Source: Saprospiraceae bacterium
Lineage (GTDB): Bacteria; Bacteroidota; Bacteroidia; Chitinophagales; Saprospiraceae
Direction of reading: 5' to 3'
Assembly (NCBI GenBank): GCA_016717105.1
Contig: JADKGF010000023.1
Coordinates: forward strand, 11,708-75,707
Length of the DNA: 64,000 bases
The notes below the pieces were generated by a model. The model searched no databases, was not told the DNA's origin, and saw only the letters and a list, made by a program, of their open reading frames with translations. The position numbers were made by a program, and so were the translations under genes. Below, one piece after another: positions 1-8,900 of the stretch (position 1 is the first letter of the stretch; the number at the start of each line of letters is the position of its first letter).

Positions 1-711
1 TGCCATAGCCGCTACCTGTTTTATTAATAGAGACAACACGACCATCACCAGTTGCTTGGATATCTGTACCTTTAGCGGCAGTAAAATCTATACCTTTATG
101 AAATCTTCTCAATTTGTGAATAGGATGAATCCTCATTCCAAATCCAGACAGGAACTTCACATCTTTTTTTAATGCGGTTTCTCTGACTGGTTTGATAGAA
201 GGTATCGATGCTAATTTTTCTCTTTTATTACAGCCACTCTATAAAGACTATCAAGTGACTTTTTTTGGATCTCTATCTTGATTTTGAGGGCATCAACTTT
301 TTTCAGATTTTCTTTGATAAGTTTTCCAGTTTCTTTATAATTTTCTAGCATTTTGTACTTGTCATGTCCTCCAATACCACCATTCCACAAACCGTCATCG
401 ATTGGTTTTACACCCAAAATCATCCTATTGATTTGATTATCCTTTTCGTGTAGGGCTTCAATTTTTTCTGTAAGTAAGGCGAACTCATCCTGCAGCTGTG
501 CTAGATAGAATTCTGCTCTTTTTTTATCTTCTTCCATCACTCTTTCTTTGGGAGTAGGAAAATACTGATAAGCAACTACAAAAAGTATAACAGCTGTTAA
601 TAACACTGCGGATGTGAAATATATACTGCGACTCAACTTGTCTTTACGAGAGAGTTTATGCTCTTCGTATTGCAAAGTGTGCTCATTATATACGTATTTT
701 ACATTCTTCAT
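1..711 (-). CDS. M23 family metallopeptidase, partial at window edge, frameshifted
   Basis: Cell-wall peptidase anchored in the inner membrane. The N-terminal 166 residues read as a short cytoplasmic segment, one membrane helix (about residues 29-48) and a coiled-coil-rich periplasmic stretch, ending at a stop at 211-213. Moving frame at the A-run (214-218 on the plus strand) restores a continuous M23 domain down to base 1, with FGMRIHP and the HKGID zinc motif (HxxxD), followed by GDGRVVS. The rest of the catalytic domain lies outside the window. The layout (TM, coiled coil, LytM domain) is the usual Bacteroidota M23 endopeptidase type that trims peptidoglycan cross-links. A second M23 gene lies upstream on the same strand. 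The break is most likely a one-base homopolymer error rather than a true pseudogene. Confidence 0.85.
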
Positions 712-1061
712 TTTTACTTAGGTTTACCTTGAACAAATCCGGTTGATTAAAGATTTGTCAGAAAATACGGATATGAAGTGGAATTAAAAACAGTGTAAAA
801 ATAGTCAAAAGTTATACGCTAAACAAATTTTTTTGGACAGGTTTTTACAATAATTTTAAATAATATTTTGCAATTAGAAACTTGATTCTCAATTTATTTG
901 CGTTGAATCTGGCTTACAAAGATAAATATATTACAGCGTTGTTTAATATGACAAATAAGTAAGAAATTAAGTATTGACTTTACCACATTAATTTTATCAA
1001 TCTTCAAGCATATAAAATGTCTGAAAACATGAATGGATTAGCAGGAAATTCTATTCTAAAA
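712..1061 (-). promoter_or_regulatory. AT-rich intergenic region with a possible promoter
   Basis: No gene is seen in this 350-base gap between two minus-strand M23 genes. On the minus strand a TATCTTTG element (917-924) matches the Bacteroidota -7 box TAnnTTTG. No TTG lies at the expected distance upstream of it: the nearest is 27 bases away. If used, it would leave a leader of about 200 nt for the gene starting at 711. Weak call. Confidence 0.35.
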
Positions 1062-2358
1062 TTATGTATTGTACGAAGCAAGTAAATTGCTGCTCTGCGG
1101 TATATCGTTGAGTTTGAGCAACATTTTATCTCTGTATTCGAAATATGCAGGCAATTCTGTCATATTCATTGGTTGTGCTAATGGCAATTTTTCTTTTAAA
1201 TGATTTACTTGCCTGCCATTTTTCCAGAATCTGAAACACACATGTGGACCAGTAGAAAGACCAGTAGAACCTACATAGCCTATTGTTTCGCCCTGACGAA
1301 CTCTGACACCCTGACGGATACCTTTGGCAAATCTGGACATGTGGAGGTATTGTGTTTCGTAAGTATTGTCGTGTTTGATCTTTACAAATTTGCCATTGCC
1401 GCCTGCATAGGTAGCATTAGTCACAACACCATCAGCTACGGCTCTGATTTCTGTTCCATAAGGTGCTGCGTAATCTGTTCCCAAATGTGGGATAGTGCGG
1501 CCTTTGATCGGGTGGAATCTCCTTAAGTTGTAATTGGAAGATATACGAGAAAACTTGACTGGTGCTTTGAGAAATGTTTTTCTGGCTGGTCTGCCTTCTG
1601 CATCGAAATAGCCTTCGTAATCTTTAGTTTTGTATAGCATTGAGTAGTTTGCACCATTTTCGTTGATATAACAAGCAGCTATCAGACGACCAATGCCTAT
1701 TAACTCACCATCTATATATTTGTTTTCGTAGATTAATTTGAATTCATCTCCTTTTCTGGTGTGGTAAAAATCGACAGAACTTGAAAGGGCATCTTCCATT
1801 AAATCAATTATTGAAGGATTGACACCGAGTTCTTCTAATGCACTCCAAAAGCGATGATTCGATTCTACCAGATGCTACTTGTTCACAAACTTCAACATTT
1901 TTTTCTACAAGATTGACTGTGACAGAATCGCGAAGATCACATACCACATATTTATATTTGTCAGGTTCGTAAACCAATGCCACTGGTCGATCATCACAAG
2001 CACTTCTTTTAATAATATGATATTTGGCACCAACTTGAATATTTCTAATGTTAAATATTTTTTTGGCTTCATGCTCGAGTAACATGATCATATTATTAGT
2101 CAGACCATTTTCGCTTAGGATAGTGCCAAATACATCATTTTTCTTAATGACGTTGGATTGAAGATAGAATGAATCAAGATTAAAACCAAACAATTGATTT
2201 TTGATCAATGAATTATTATTTACCAAACTGTTCAGGTTGTCCTTGTTTGGGTTATCAGCATGGTAGCTGAAAATAATAACTGAAGCAATAACTAAAGAAG
2301 CGAAGATATCAATATAACGTTTTCTAAGCTTACTCATTTTTAATGGTGTAAGTTTCAA
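1062..2358 (-). CDS. M23 family peptidoglycan DD-metallopeptidase, frameshifted
   Basis: Predicted periplasmic peptidoglycan endopeptidase of about 430 residues. The first 170 residues give a membrane anchor (residues 15-30) and an OapA/LysM-like region. The frame then breaks near 1847 (an A4 run on the plus strand). In the new frame WSALEELGVNPS leads without a gap into the second part, which carries a further N-terminal subdomain and the M23 domain. Zinc motif HLGTD is present. The usual HxH motif is changed: the sequence reads GPHVCFRFW, so the second His, a zinc ligand in LytM-type enzymes, is replaced by Cys. Architecture resembles MepM/YebA-type endopeptidases. The frame break is probably a sequencing error because both halves are well conserved. 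Function is firm at family level; exact bond specificity is not known. Confidence 0.87.
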
Positions 2359-2479
2359 AATACTACTGGTTTACGGCTATAAAAAAAAACTAAAATTCTC
2401 TTTTTTGTCCTAAAGACTGCGCAAGATAGGCTCTGATGTTTTAAACAGCCAAAAAAAATGTGTTAATGTTTATTATTAT

Positions 2480-3064
2480 TTATATTTTTTTACAAATAAA
2501 AAACAGTTCATTGCCTTGTCTTGGTACTATAGAATTGTAACACATATCAATGGATAATATATATAGTTTTTTACCAAACAAGGTTTTGTATTCTTCTATA
2601 TCTCCACCAAATGGTGGTCCATCCTTCTTAAAATGACTAGCAAATAGTAAACCAGCCAATGTGCCATTTTGAGACAAAAGTTCGACCATTTTATCTAAAT
2701 ATTGACTTCTTAGGTCAGGATTTAAGGCGCAGAAGAAAGTTTGCTCTAAGATTAAATCAAAGCTACCTTCCAATTCGAAAAAGTCACCTGTATAATATTT
2801 TATGGCGGGCGATTCTGGTAATGCAGATTTTATTTTCTCAATTGCAAAGTGAGAAATATCACATATCGTAATATCTGTAAATCCTTTTTCTAGCAAATAT
2901 GCTGCTTCAAAATAGTGACCAGCACCTGGAATAAGGATTGATTTGGTTCTGTCTTCAATTTGATCGATATATTGGGTCAGAGCTGGTGATGCTACATCTA
3001 TCTTCCAAGGTGTGTCTGCTTTTTCGTGACGTTCATTCCAGTATTGTTCATCAAGTATACTCAT
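2480..3064 (-). CDS. TPMT-family SAM-dependent methyltransferase
   Basis: A 194-residue soluble class I methyltransferase of the thiopurine S-methyltransferase family. The SAM-binding motif I reads ILIPGAGHYFEA (residues 43-54), with an acidic residue at the end of strand 2 in ITICDIS. The family signatures EQTFFCAL and GPPFGG are present. Family members methylate thiols, selenium or tellurium compounds, or halides; the substrate here cannot be told from sequence. It stands alone, divergent from folP with a 72-base shared upstream region, so it is probably monocistronic. Length is normal for bacterial members. Confidence 0.85.
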   Translation of the reverse strand: MSILDEQYWNERHEKADTPWKIDVASPALTQYIDQIEDRTKSILIPGAGHYFEAAYLLEKGFTDITICDISHFAIEKIKSALPESPAIKYYTGDFFELEGSFDLILEQTFFCALNPDLRSQYLDKMVELLSQNGTLAGLLFASHFKKDGPPFGGDIEEYKTLFGKKLYILSIDMCYNSIVPRQGNELFFICKKI

Positions 3065-3110
3065 CTATTTTATTTTTAATGAATATCAAACACAACGTTG
3101 GTAATAAAGT

Positions 3111-3118
3111 TAATTTTG
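3111..3118 (+). promoter_or_regulatory. Putative -7 box for folP
   Basis: TAATTTTG matches TAnnTTTG and lies 18 bases before the folP ATG, giving a short leader of about 12 nt. No well-placed TTG is seen upstream, so the -33 element is weak or absent. Confidence 0.5.
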
Positions 3119-3136
3119 CATTGTAATTTTATATAA

Positions 3137-3973
3137 ATGTCGCAAGAATTATCCATAAATTGTAAAGGCAAACTTTTGACATTGGGAAAACCACTTGTTA
3201 TGGGTGTTATAAATACCAATGATAACTCCTTTTATAAAGGATCCCGTGTCACAGACCGTGATCAAATATTGCAAAAGACTGCCCAAATGATAATCGAAGG
3301 TGCTGATATAATTGATTTGGGTGTCATGACGAGTAAACCTGGTGCCCAATTGTCAGATCCTAACCAAGAACTTGAAACAATATTACCCATACTTAAAATT
3401 ATAAAAACTTCCTTTTCCGATATCGTTATCTCCGTAGATACTATTCACAGCAAAGTGGCTGAGGTGGTCTTGAATGAAGGCGCATCGATTATAAATGATA
3501 TCACCGGTGGCACTTTCGATTCGAACATGTACGGTATTGTTGCTGCCGCAAAATCTCCTTACGTAATGATGCATATCCAAGGGCTGCCTTCTAATATGCA
3601 GGACAATCCGATTTATGACGATGTAGTAATGGATATTTCGAAATACTTTGTATCTAACATAAAGAAGGCTAAAGATGCAGGAATTACAGATATAATTTTG
3701 GATCCTGGATTTGGATTTGGAAAGTCATTAGACCACAATTTTGATATTTTACGACAATTTGAAGTTTTCAAGATATTTGATTTTCCATTATTGGCTGGTA
3801 TATCGAGAAAATCCATGATATGGAAAACACTTGACTCAGACCCTGAAAATGCACTTAATGGTACGACAGCCTTAAATATGATTCTCTTGCAGAAAGGTGC
3901 GAATATCCTTCGGGTACATGACGTGAAGGAAGCAGTAGAATGTGTGAAACTCTATAATCGACTTATAGGGTAA
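3137..3973 (+). CDS. folP: Dihydropteroate synthase
   Basis: Makes 7,8-dihydropteroate from 6-hydroxymethyl-dihydropterin pyrophosphate and p-aminobenzoate in folate synthesis; cytoplasmic TIM barrel, 278 residues (normal length). Seen in order: VMGVIN at the barrel start, SVDT, IINDITGG, MHIQG, ILDPGFGFGK and AGISRKSM (the K and the SR-K region contact pterin), and a terminal NGTTA/RVHDV block. Two signature loops are unusual: loop 1 reads NTNDNSFYKG where most enzymes have NVTPDSFxDGG, and loop 2 reads DLGVMTSKPGA instead of DIGGxSTRPGA. The conserved fold and length argue that it is still a DHPS, but the altered loops cover substrate-binding positions. It faces scoA tail to tail, with only 3 bases between. 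Confidence 0.88.
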   Translation: MSQELSINCKGKLLTLGKPLVMGVINTNDNSFYKGSRVTDRDQILQKTAQMIIEGADIIDLGVMTSKPGAQLSDPNQELETILPILKIIKTSFSDIVISVDTIHSKVAEVVLNEGASIINDITGGTFDSNMYGIVAAAKSPYVMMHIQGLPSNMQDNPIYDDVVMDISKYFVSNIKKAKDAGITDIILDPGFGFGKSLDHNFDILRQFEVFKIFDFPLLAGISRKSMIWKTLDSDPENALNGTTALNMILLQKGANILRVHDVKEAVECVKLYNRLIG

Positions 3974-3976
3974 ACT

Positions 3977-4681
3977 TTATTGCGGTCTAGGTCTTACGGT
4001 CTTTTGTTCGATGCGTTTTTCGTATTTATCACCTTGGAATATACGCTGAACAAATATACCAGGTATATGGATCGTATTGGGATCAAGGCTACCCGCAGAT
4101 ACTAGCTCTTCTACTTCAACAATGGTGATTTTTGCTGCACCACACATGCATGGATTGAAGTTTCGCGCTGTGCCCTTGAAGATCAAGTTGCCGGCTTCGT
4201 CACCTTTCCAGGCTTTGATTATCGCAAAATCTGCATTGAAGGCATGTTCCATCACATACATTTTACCATTAAATTCTCTCGTCTCTTTTCCTTCTGCGAC
4301 TTCAGTGCCATAACCTGCTGGTGTAAAAAATGCTGGAAACCCAGATTGTGCAGCCCTACATCTCTCAGCAAGAGTGCCTTGCGGAACTAATTCTACTTCC
4401 AATTCTCCGCTCAACATTTGTCTCTCGAATTCTTCATTTTCTCCGACATAAGATGAGATCATTTTCTTTATTTGTTTGCCTTGAAGTAAGAGACCTAATC
4501 CAAAATCATCCACACCTGCATTATTAGATATACAGGTCAGATTTTTAACCCCTAAAGCAACCAATTGGCTGATGGAATTTTCGGGAATACCACATAAGCC
4601 AAATCCGCCGACCATGATGGTCATACCGTCTTGCAGCCCTGTGAGCGCTTCTTCTACATTTTTAACTTTTTTTGAAATCAT
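3977..4681 (-). CDS. scoA: 3-oxoacid CoA-transferase subunit A (SCOT type)
   Basis: A 234-residue alpha subunit of a class I CoA transferase that moves CoA between succinyl-CoA and acetoacetate or a related 3-oxoacid. Family marks: GMTIMVGGFGLCGIPE near the N-terminus (residues 19-34, CoA-binding glycine loop), SNNAG, GELEVELVPQGTLAE, and PAGYGTEVAEGKE. Length is right for a separate A subunit. The catalytic glutamate sits on subunit B, which is not next door on either side nor elsewhere in this window, so the partner must be encoded elsewhere. A TAGTTTTG box on the minus strand (4702-4709) just upstream could drive it, with a sub-optimal TTG spacing of 13. Confidence 0.9.
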   Translation of the reverse strand: MISKKVKNVEEALTGLQDGMTIMVGGFGLCGIPENSISQLVALGVKNLTCISNNAGVDDFGLGLLLQGKQIKKMISSYVGENEEFERQMLSGELEVELVPQGTLAERCRAAQSGFPAFFTPAGYGTEVAEGKETREFNGKMYVMEHAFNADFAIIKAWKGDEAGNLIFKGTARNFNPCMCGAAKITIVEVEELVSAGSLDPNTIHIPGIFVQRIFQGDKYEKRIEQKTVRPRPQ

Positions 4682-4728
4682 TGCTACCTTGATTAATATG
4701 GCAAAACTACATAAAATTATTACAAAAG

Positions 4729-5766
4729 TTAAGGTGCTGGATTGGAATTATCATTATGAACCTTATCTATTGCCTCTATAATGTCCAAAGACAAGGTAAT
4801 ATCTATGCTTGAAATATTCTCTTTGAGCTGGTCCATATTGGTGGCACCAATGATGGTACTGGTAATAAATGACCTTTGATTTACAAAAGCTAATGCGAGT
4901 TTTGCAGGAGAAATACCAGCATCTTCAGCGATTTTTATATATTGCGTTGTCGCTTCATAGCTTCTTTTACCATTATATCTGGCTAAATTTTTAAATTGGT
5001 TGATTCTATCTTGTGGCGTGTCCATGCCTTTGTGAAATTTGCCAGAAAGCAATCCGAATCCCATTGGTGAATATGCCAGTAGTCCTATATTTTCTCTCAA
5101 AGAGATTTCTGATAAGCCTACTTCAAAAGTTCTATTTAGCAGATTATAAGGATTTTGGATGGTCAATGGCCTAGGTAAATTATTTTTGTCTGCAATAGCA
5201 CAAGTCCTCATTACGCCCCAAGGGTTTTCATTAGACAATCCCCAATGCCTGATCTTACCTTGTTGTACAAAAATATTTAATGTTTCGATTGCTTCCTCAA
5301 AATTATCTTGCCATAAAGTATCATGGTTCGTATAGCCCAGTTGACCAAAGAAATTGGTTTTTCTCTCAGGCCAATGCAGCTGATACAGATCTATATAGTC
5401 GGTTTGTAATCTAGATAAACTACCTTCTATTGCTTCTTTGAGTCTTTGACTGCTAAATCCAAGATAGTCACTAATATGTTTCATCGCAACAGAAGGACCT
5501 GTCACCTTTGATGCAAGGATGACGTCATTTCTTTTGTTGGATTTTTTTAGCCATGTTCCTATGATCCGTTCGGTGGAGCCTTGTGTTTCAGGTCGTCCAG
5601 GTACCGAATACATTTCAGCTGTGTCTATAAAGTTTATACCCTTACTTATTGCAAAATCAAGCTGTTCATGACCTTCAGCTTCCGTGTTTTGTTGCCCAAA
5701 TGTCATGGTCCCAAGACAAATTGCGCTTACCTTATTTTCACTCTTACCCAGATTTCGGTATTTCAT
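4729..5766 (-). CDS. Aldo/keto reductase, Tas-like
   Basis: A 345-residue NADPH-dependent aldo/keto reductase with a (beta/alpha)8 barrel. The catalytic tetrad is visible: D and Y in FIDTAEMYSVPG, K in LASKVTG, and H in YQLHWPERK. The insert RPETQGSTERIIG after the tyrosine is typical of Tas/YghZ-type AKRs. The NADP-binding end reads TSTIIGATN. The physiological substrate, probably an aldehyde or ketone, is not known. A minus-strand TATTTTTG box (5813-5820) about 45 bases upstream is a possible promoter. The next gene upstream ends in a strong terminator, so this one is transcribed on its own or with scoA 47 bases downstream. Confidence 0.88.
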   Translation of the reverse strand: MKYRNLGKSENKVSAICLGTMTFGQQNTEAEGHEQLDFAISKGINFIDTAEMYSVPGRPETQGSTERIIGTWLKKSNKRNDVILASKVTGPSVAMKHISDYLGFSSQRLKEAIEGSLSRLQTDYIDLYQLHWPERKTNFFGQLGYTNHDTLWQDNFEEAIETLNIFVQQGKIRHWGLSNENPWGVMRTCAIADKNNLPRPLTIQNPYNLLNRTFEVGLSEISLRENIGLLAYSPMGFGLLSGKFHKGMDTPQDRINQFKNLARYNGKRSYEATTQYIKIAEDAGISPAKLALAFVNQRSFITSTIIGATNMDQLKENISSIDITLSLDIIEAIDKVHNDNSNPAP

Positions 5767-5830
5767 CTTTTATTATTTAAAAATTGTAAAGTATCTTTTT
5801 TAGTAAATTGTTCAAAAATAATTTTGTGTA

Positions 5831-5867
5831 AAAAAAAAGACCCCCTTCGACTTTTCGAAGCGGGGTC
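5831..5867 (-). terminator. Rho-independent terminator of the 1639-aa surface protein gene
   Basis: On the minus strand a GC-rich hairpin (arms 5855-5867 and 5839-5850, loop of about 4 bases) is followed by a run of eight U (5831-5838). It lies 35 bases after the stop of the large upstream gene. Confidence 0.85.
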
Positions 5868-5901
5868 CCATCCCAAAAACAGTAAATTCTTTATAGAAAA
5901 C

Positions 5902-8900
5902 TTATTCTATTACGACCATTTTTCTGGTAGCTTTGAAGCTTCCTGCTTCAAGAGTGTAATACAATACACCTGTGCTGCCCAGTTCATTTTTGTTTAATTC
6001 TATGCTGTTGTATCCTTTTCTGAAAGTATTGGTGATAACCTTAACTTTCTTACCGGTAACGTCATAGATTGTAATGCTTGCTTCTGATGATTCAGGAAGG
6101 TCAAATCCAATCGTTGTTGATCCTTTGAATGGATTTGGTGTATTCTGATACAGATTAGCACTTTCAGTTGTTCTGTTGTTCAAAGTCAATTTGACATTCA
6201 TCAAACTGAAATCCTGTGCATAAGCTTCTGCAGATGTCACTGCTGAATCTATCCATAAAGCATTTTCTAGTGATCCATTGGCTTTTGCTTTCAGTGTCAA
6301 TGTGAATACATTTTCACCTTCATTTATAGTCATTGGATTTTCTTTATTGTAACTTACAGCTACCATTCCATTTGCCAACTTTGTAAATCCGAAGTTATTG
6401 TCGGTTACTCCTGGAAGATTACTGTTGATTGCAACAAGGCTAAACAATTCGGTGTCAAAGTTTACAGTAAACTGGAAGCCTGCAACCTCACTGTTTTGTG
6501 AAACCACTACAGGTACATCAATAGTTTGACCTGATTCAAATGTTTGATTGTCAGTGCTTAGTGCTAAAGATTGACTAGTACGTGATTCAGTTACATTATT
6601 GTCTGCATTTGCTACTACATTCCCGTTAACATCACCGATTTTTACACCTATGAAGTTGATGATCATATCAGTTTTGATATTTTCGATATTGTAAACTAAA
6701 GGTAATGATGCTGTTTGAGCTTCCAATGGATCAGTAAATTGGTAAGACTTATCAAAGAATTTCCAAGAATCATTTGCTGAAAATTTAGTGACTACACCAA
6801 GGATAAGTTTACGCAATTCAGTAAGGTCAGATGCAGTGATTTTTTTATCATTATTTACATCTGCTGCGATAAGTTTGTATGGTGAATTCAGCTTTTCTAC
6901 ACCAAGAATATGACGCTGGATCATAACTAAGTCGAGCGTAGAAATACCATTCAAGTGGTCATCATTTTTAGTAGGAGCTACTGTATAAGTGCTTCCGAAA
7001 GGTACATTATTGAAAGTATAGATACCGTTATTCGCAGTAAGTACATTCATTTCAGCTCCTTGGAGTGCTACATTAACATCTTTGATACCGATATTGGATT
7101 CAGTCATGACGTCTCCTTGTACTACCAATCTTGCATTATCTTCATCACATACGTCATTATTATCCTGGATTGTGATGAATGTCGAACAGAAATCTTGAAC
7201 TAATTCTCCAGTAGGCGTCACTACACCAACATAGATGTTGAGGTCGTTTCTACCTAAATCATCGCAAGTGAAAGTTCTTCCTCTTACTAAGATAGGTTGC
7301 TTATTCGCGTCCAAAGAAATCGGTGCAAAAGAATGATAAACTGTATAACCACATGGATGTGAGCTACCATTATCAAAGTCTTTAGCCCAAATCTCTACCA
7401 TACCTGCATCAGCTGTTCCATCATTATCTGTATCAATTGGCATCAAGCTAGAAGCCAATCCATTAATACAATAAGGAGTCGGTGCCTTACAATTTGCGAT
7501 AGTAAATAACTGATCACATTTAGTTACATTACCACATCTGTCTTCAAAAGACCATTCGATTCTATGAGATCCTATTGGATAGGTACCACTAGCATCTACT
7601 GTATTCACTCTACTCGTACCCACTATTGTAGCTAAACCTGATTTTGAGAACCTTGAGTCTAAAGAGCCACTTGGAAGATATTCAAATACTTTGTCATTAT
7701 TTAAATCAATTTTGTATGTGTATCTCAATTGATCTGTACATACGTCATCTGCTGTCGCTATCAATTCGATATATCCAGCTGCACAATTTGGATCATATGT
7801 ACATACAGATTTAGGCGTACAACCAGAAATGATTCTTGGTTTCTCTGGATCATAAACTTTGATCACTTGAGTATGTGTCCAAGTTGCATATTCATATCCT
7901 CCTCCTACTGTTTCGTATTGCTGACACCAGTCGATAACTGTCCAATGTCTCAAGATTTTGAAACAAGCTTCACCATTAAGGTTGTTGAAAGTAAAGATTT
8001 GGTCTTCATAATCTGCACCAACCAAGCTACAGATATTGTCTGCAATAAGATCTGGTCTTCCTAAGAATTCAGGATCGAAAGCTGTATCATTAGGATCTTC
8101 ACAACCCTGAATGAGTGTATCTTTAGGCCATCTGTGAGCTTCCATTACAAATGGATATTTATTTCCAGTCACTACGATGATTTGTGTACATTTTGCGGTA
8201 CGTCCACCAGCGTCAGTTGCGGTAAAGTTTCTTGTTATTTTACCAATTCTACAACTATTCAATTCGATAAGTGAATCGGTTGTAATTCTAGTAGGTTGAC
8301 AATTGTCATAAGATGTAGGCCATCCGAATGATGCTGTAAGTTTTGCAAGATCAAAATAATCATTACAAGTAACAGTCATATGCGGTGGACAAGTGATAGC
8401 TGGTGGCAATTTGTCTTGAACAACAGCATTTACCATACAGTCATTCCAGTTACCTGCTTTGTCGATTACTCTGAATTGTACCATGTGTGTAGCTGAGACA
8501 TCTGAACAACAAAACTGTGCATAAGTGCTGAATCCACATGGATCTGTGATTTCTACTACATATAAGAATTCTTCAGCCTCACATGTTTCATAACCGAAAT
8601 CTTCCCATTTGCCATTGGCATCAAGAACTCGAACATAATCGTAATCATTATGACCATCAACTACATCTTTTGGATTAGCTGTGTTCCAGTTTCTGTAAGT
8701 AGATGACTCACCACTCAACCATGCGAAAAGTCCTTTTTGTTTGATATCTCTTAATCCAATAAGGTAATCAGCTTCCAAATTCCATTCACCAACTTTACCG
8801 TATAACCATTGGTCTTCAGTATCGCTATTGAGTGCAACAACATATCCACCCATCGCAGCAGCAGTTTTGACAGCTACAGCAGGCGTTGCCTTATGCTTGG

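Noticed and set aside
1200..1526. Long open frames opposite real genes (for example 1200-1526, 9815-10174, 44880-45296)
   Set aside because: They are mirror frames of conserved genes, with no own motifs or promoters.
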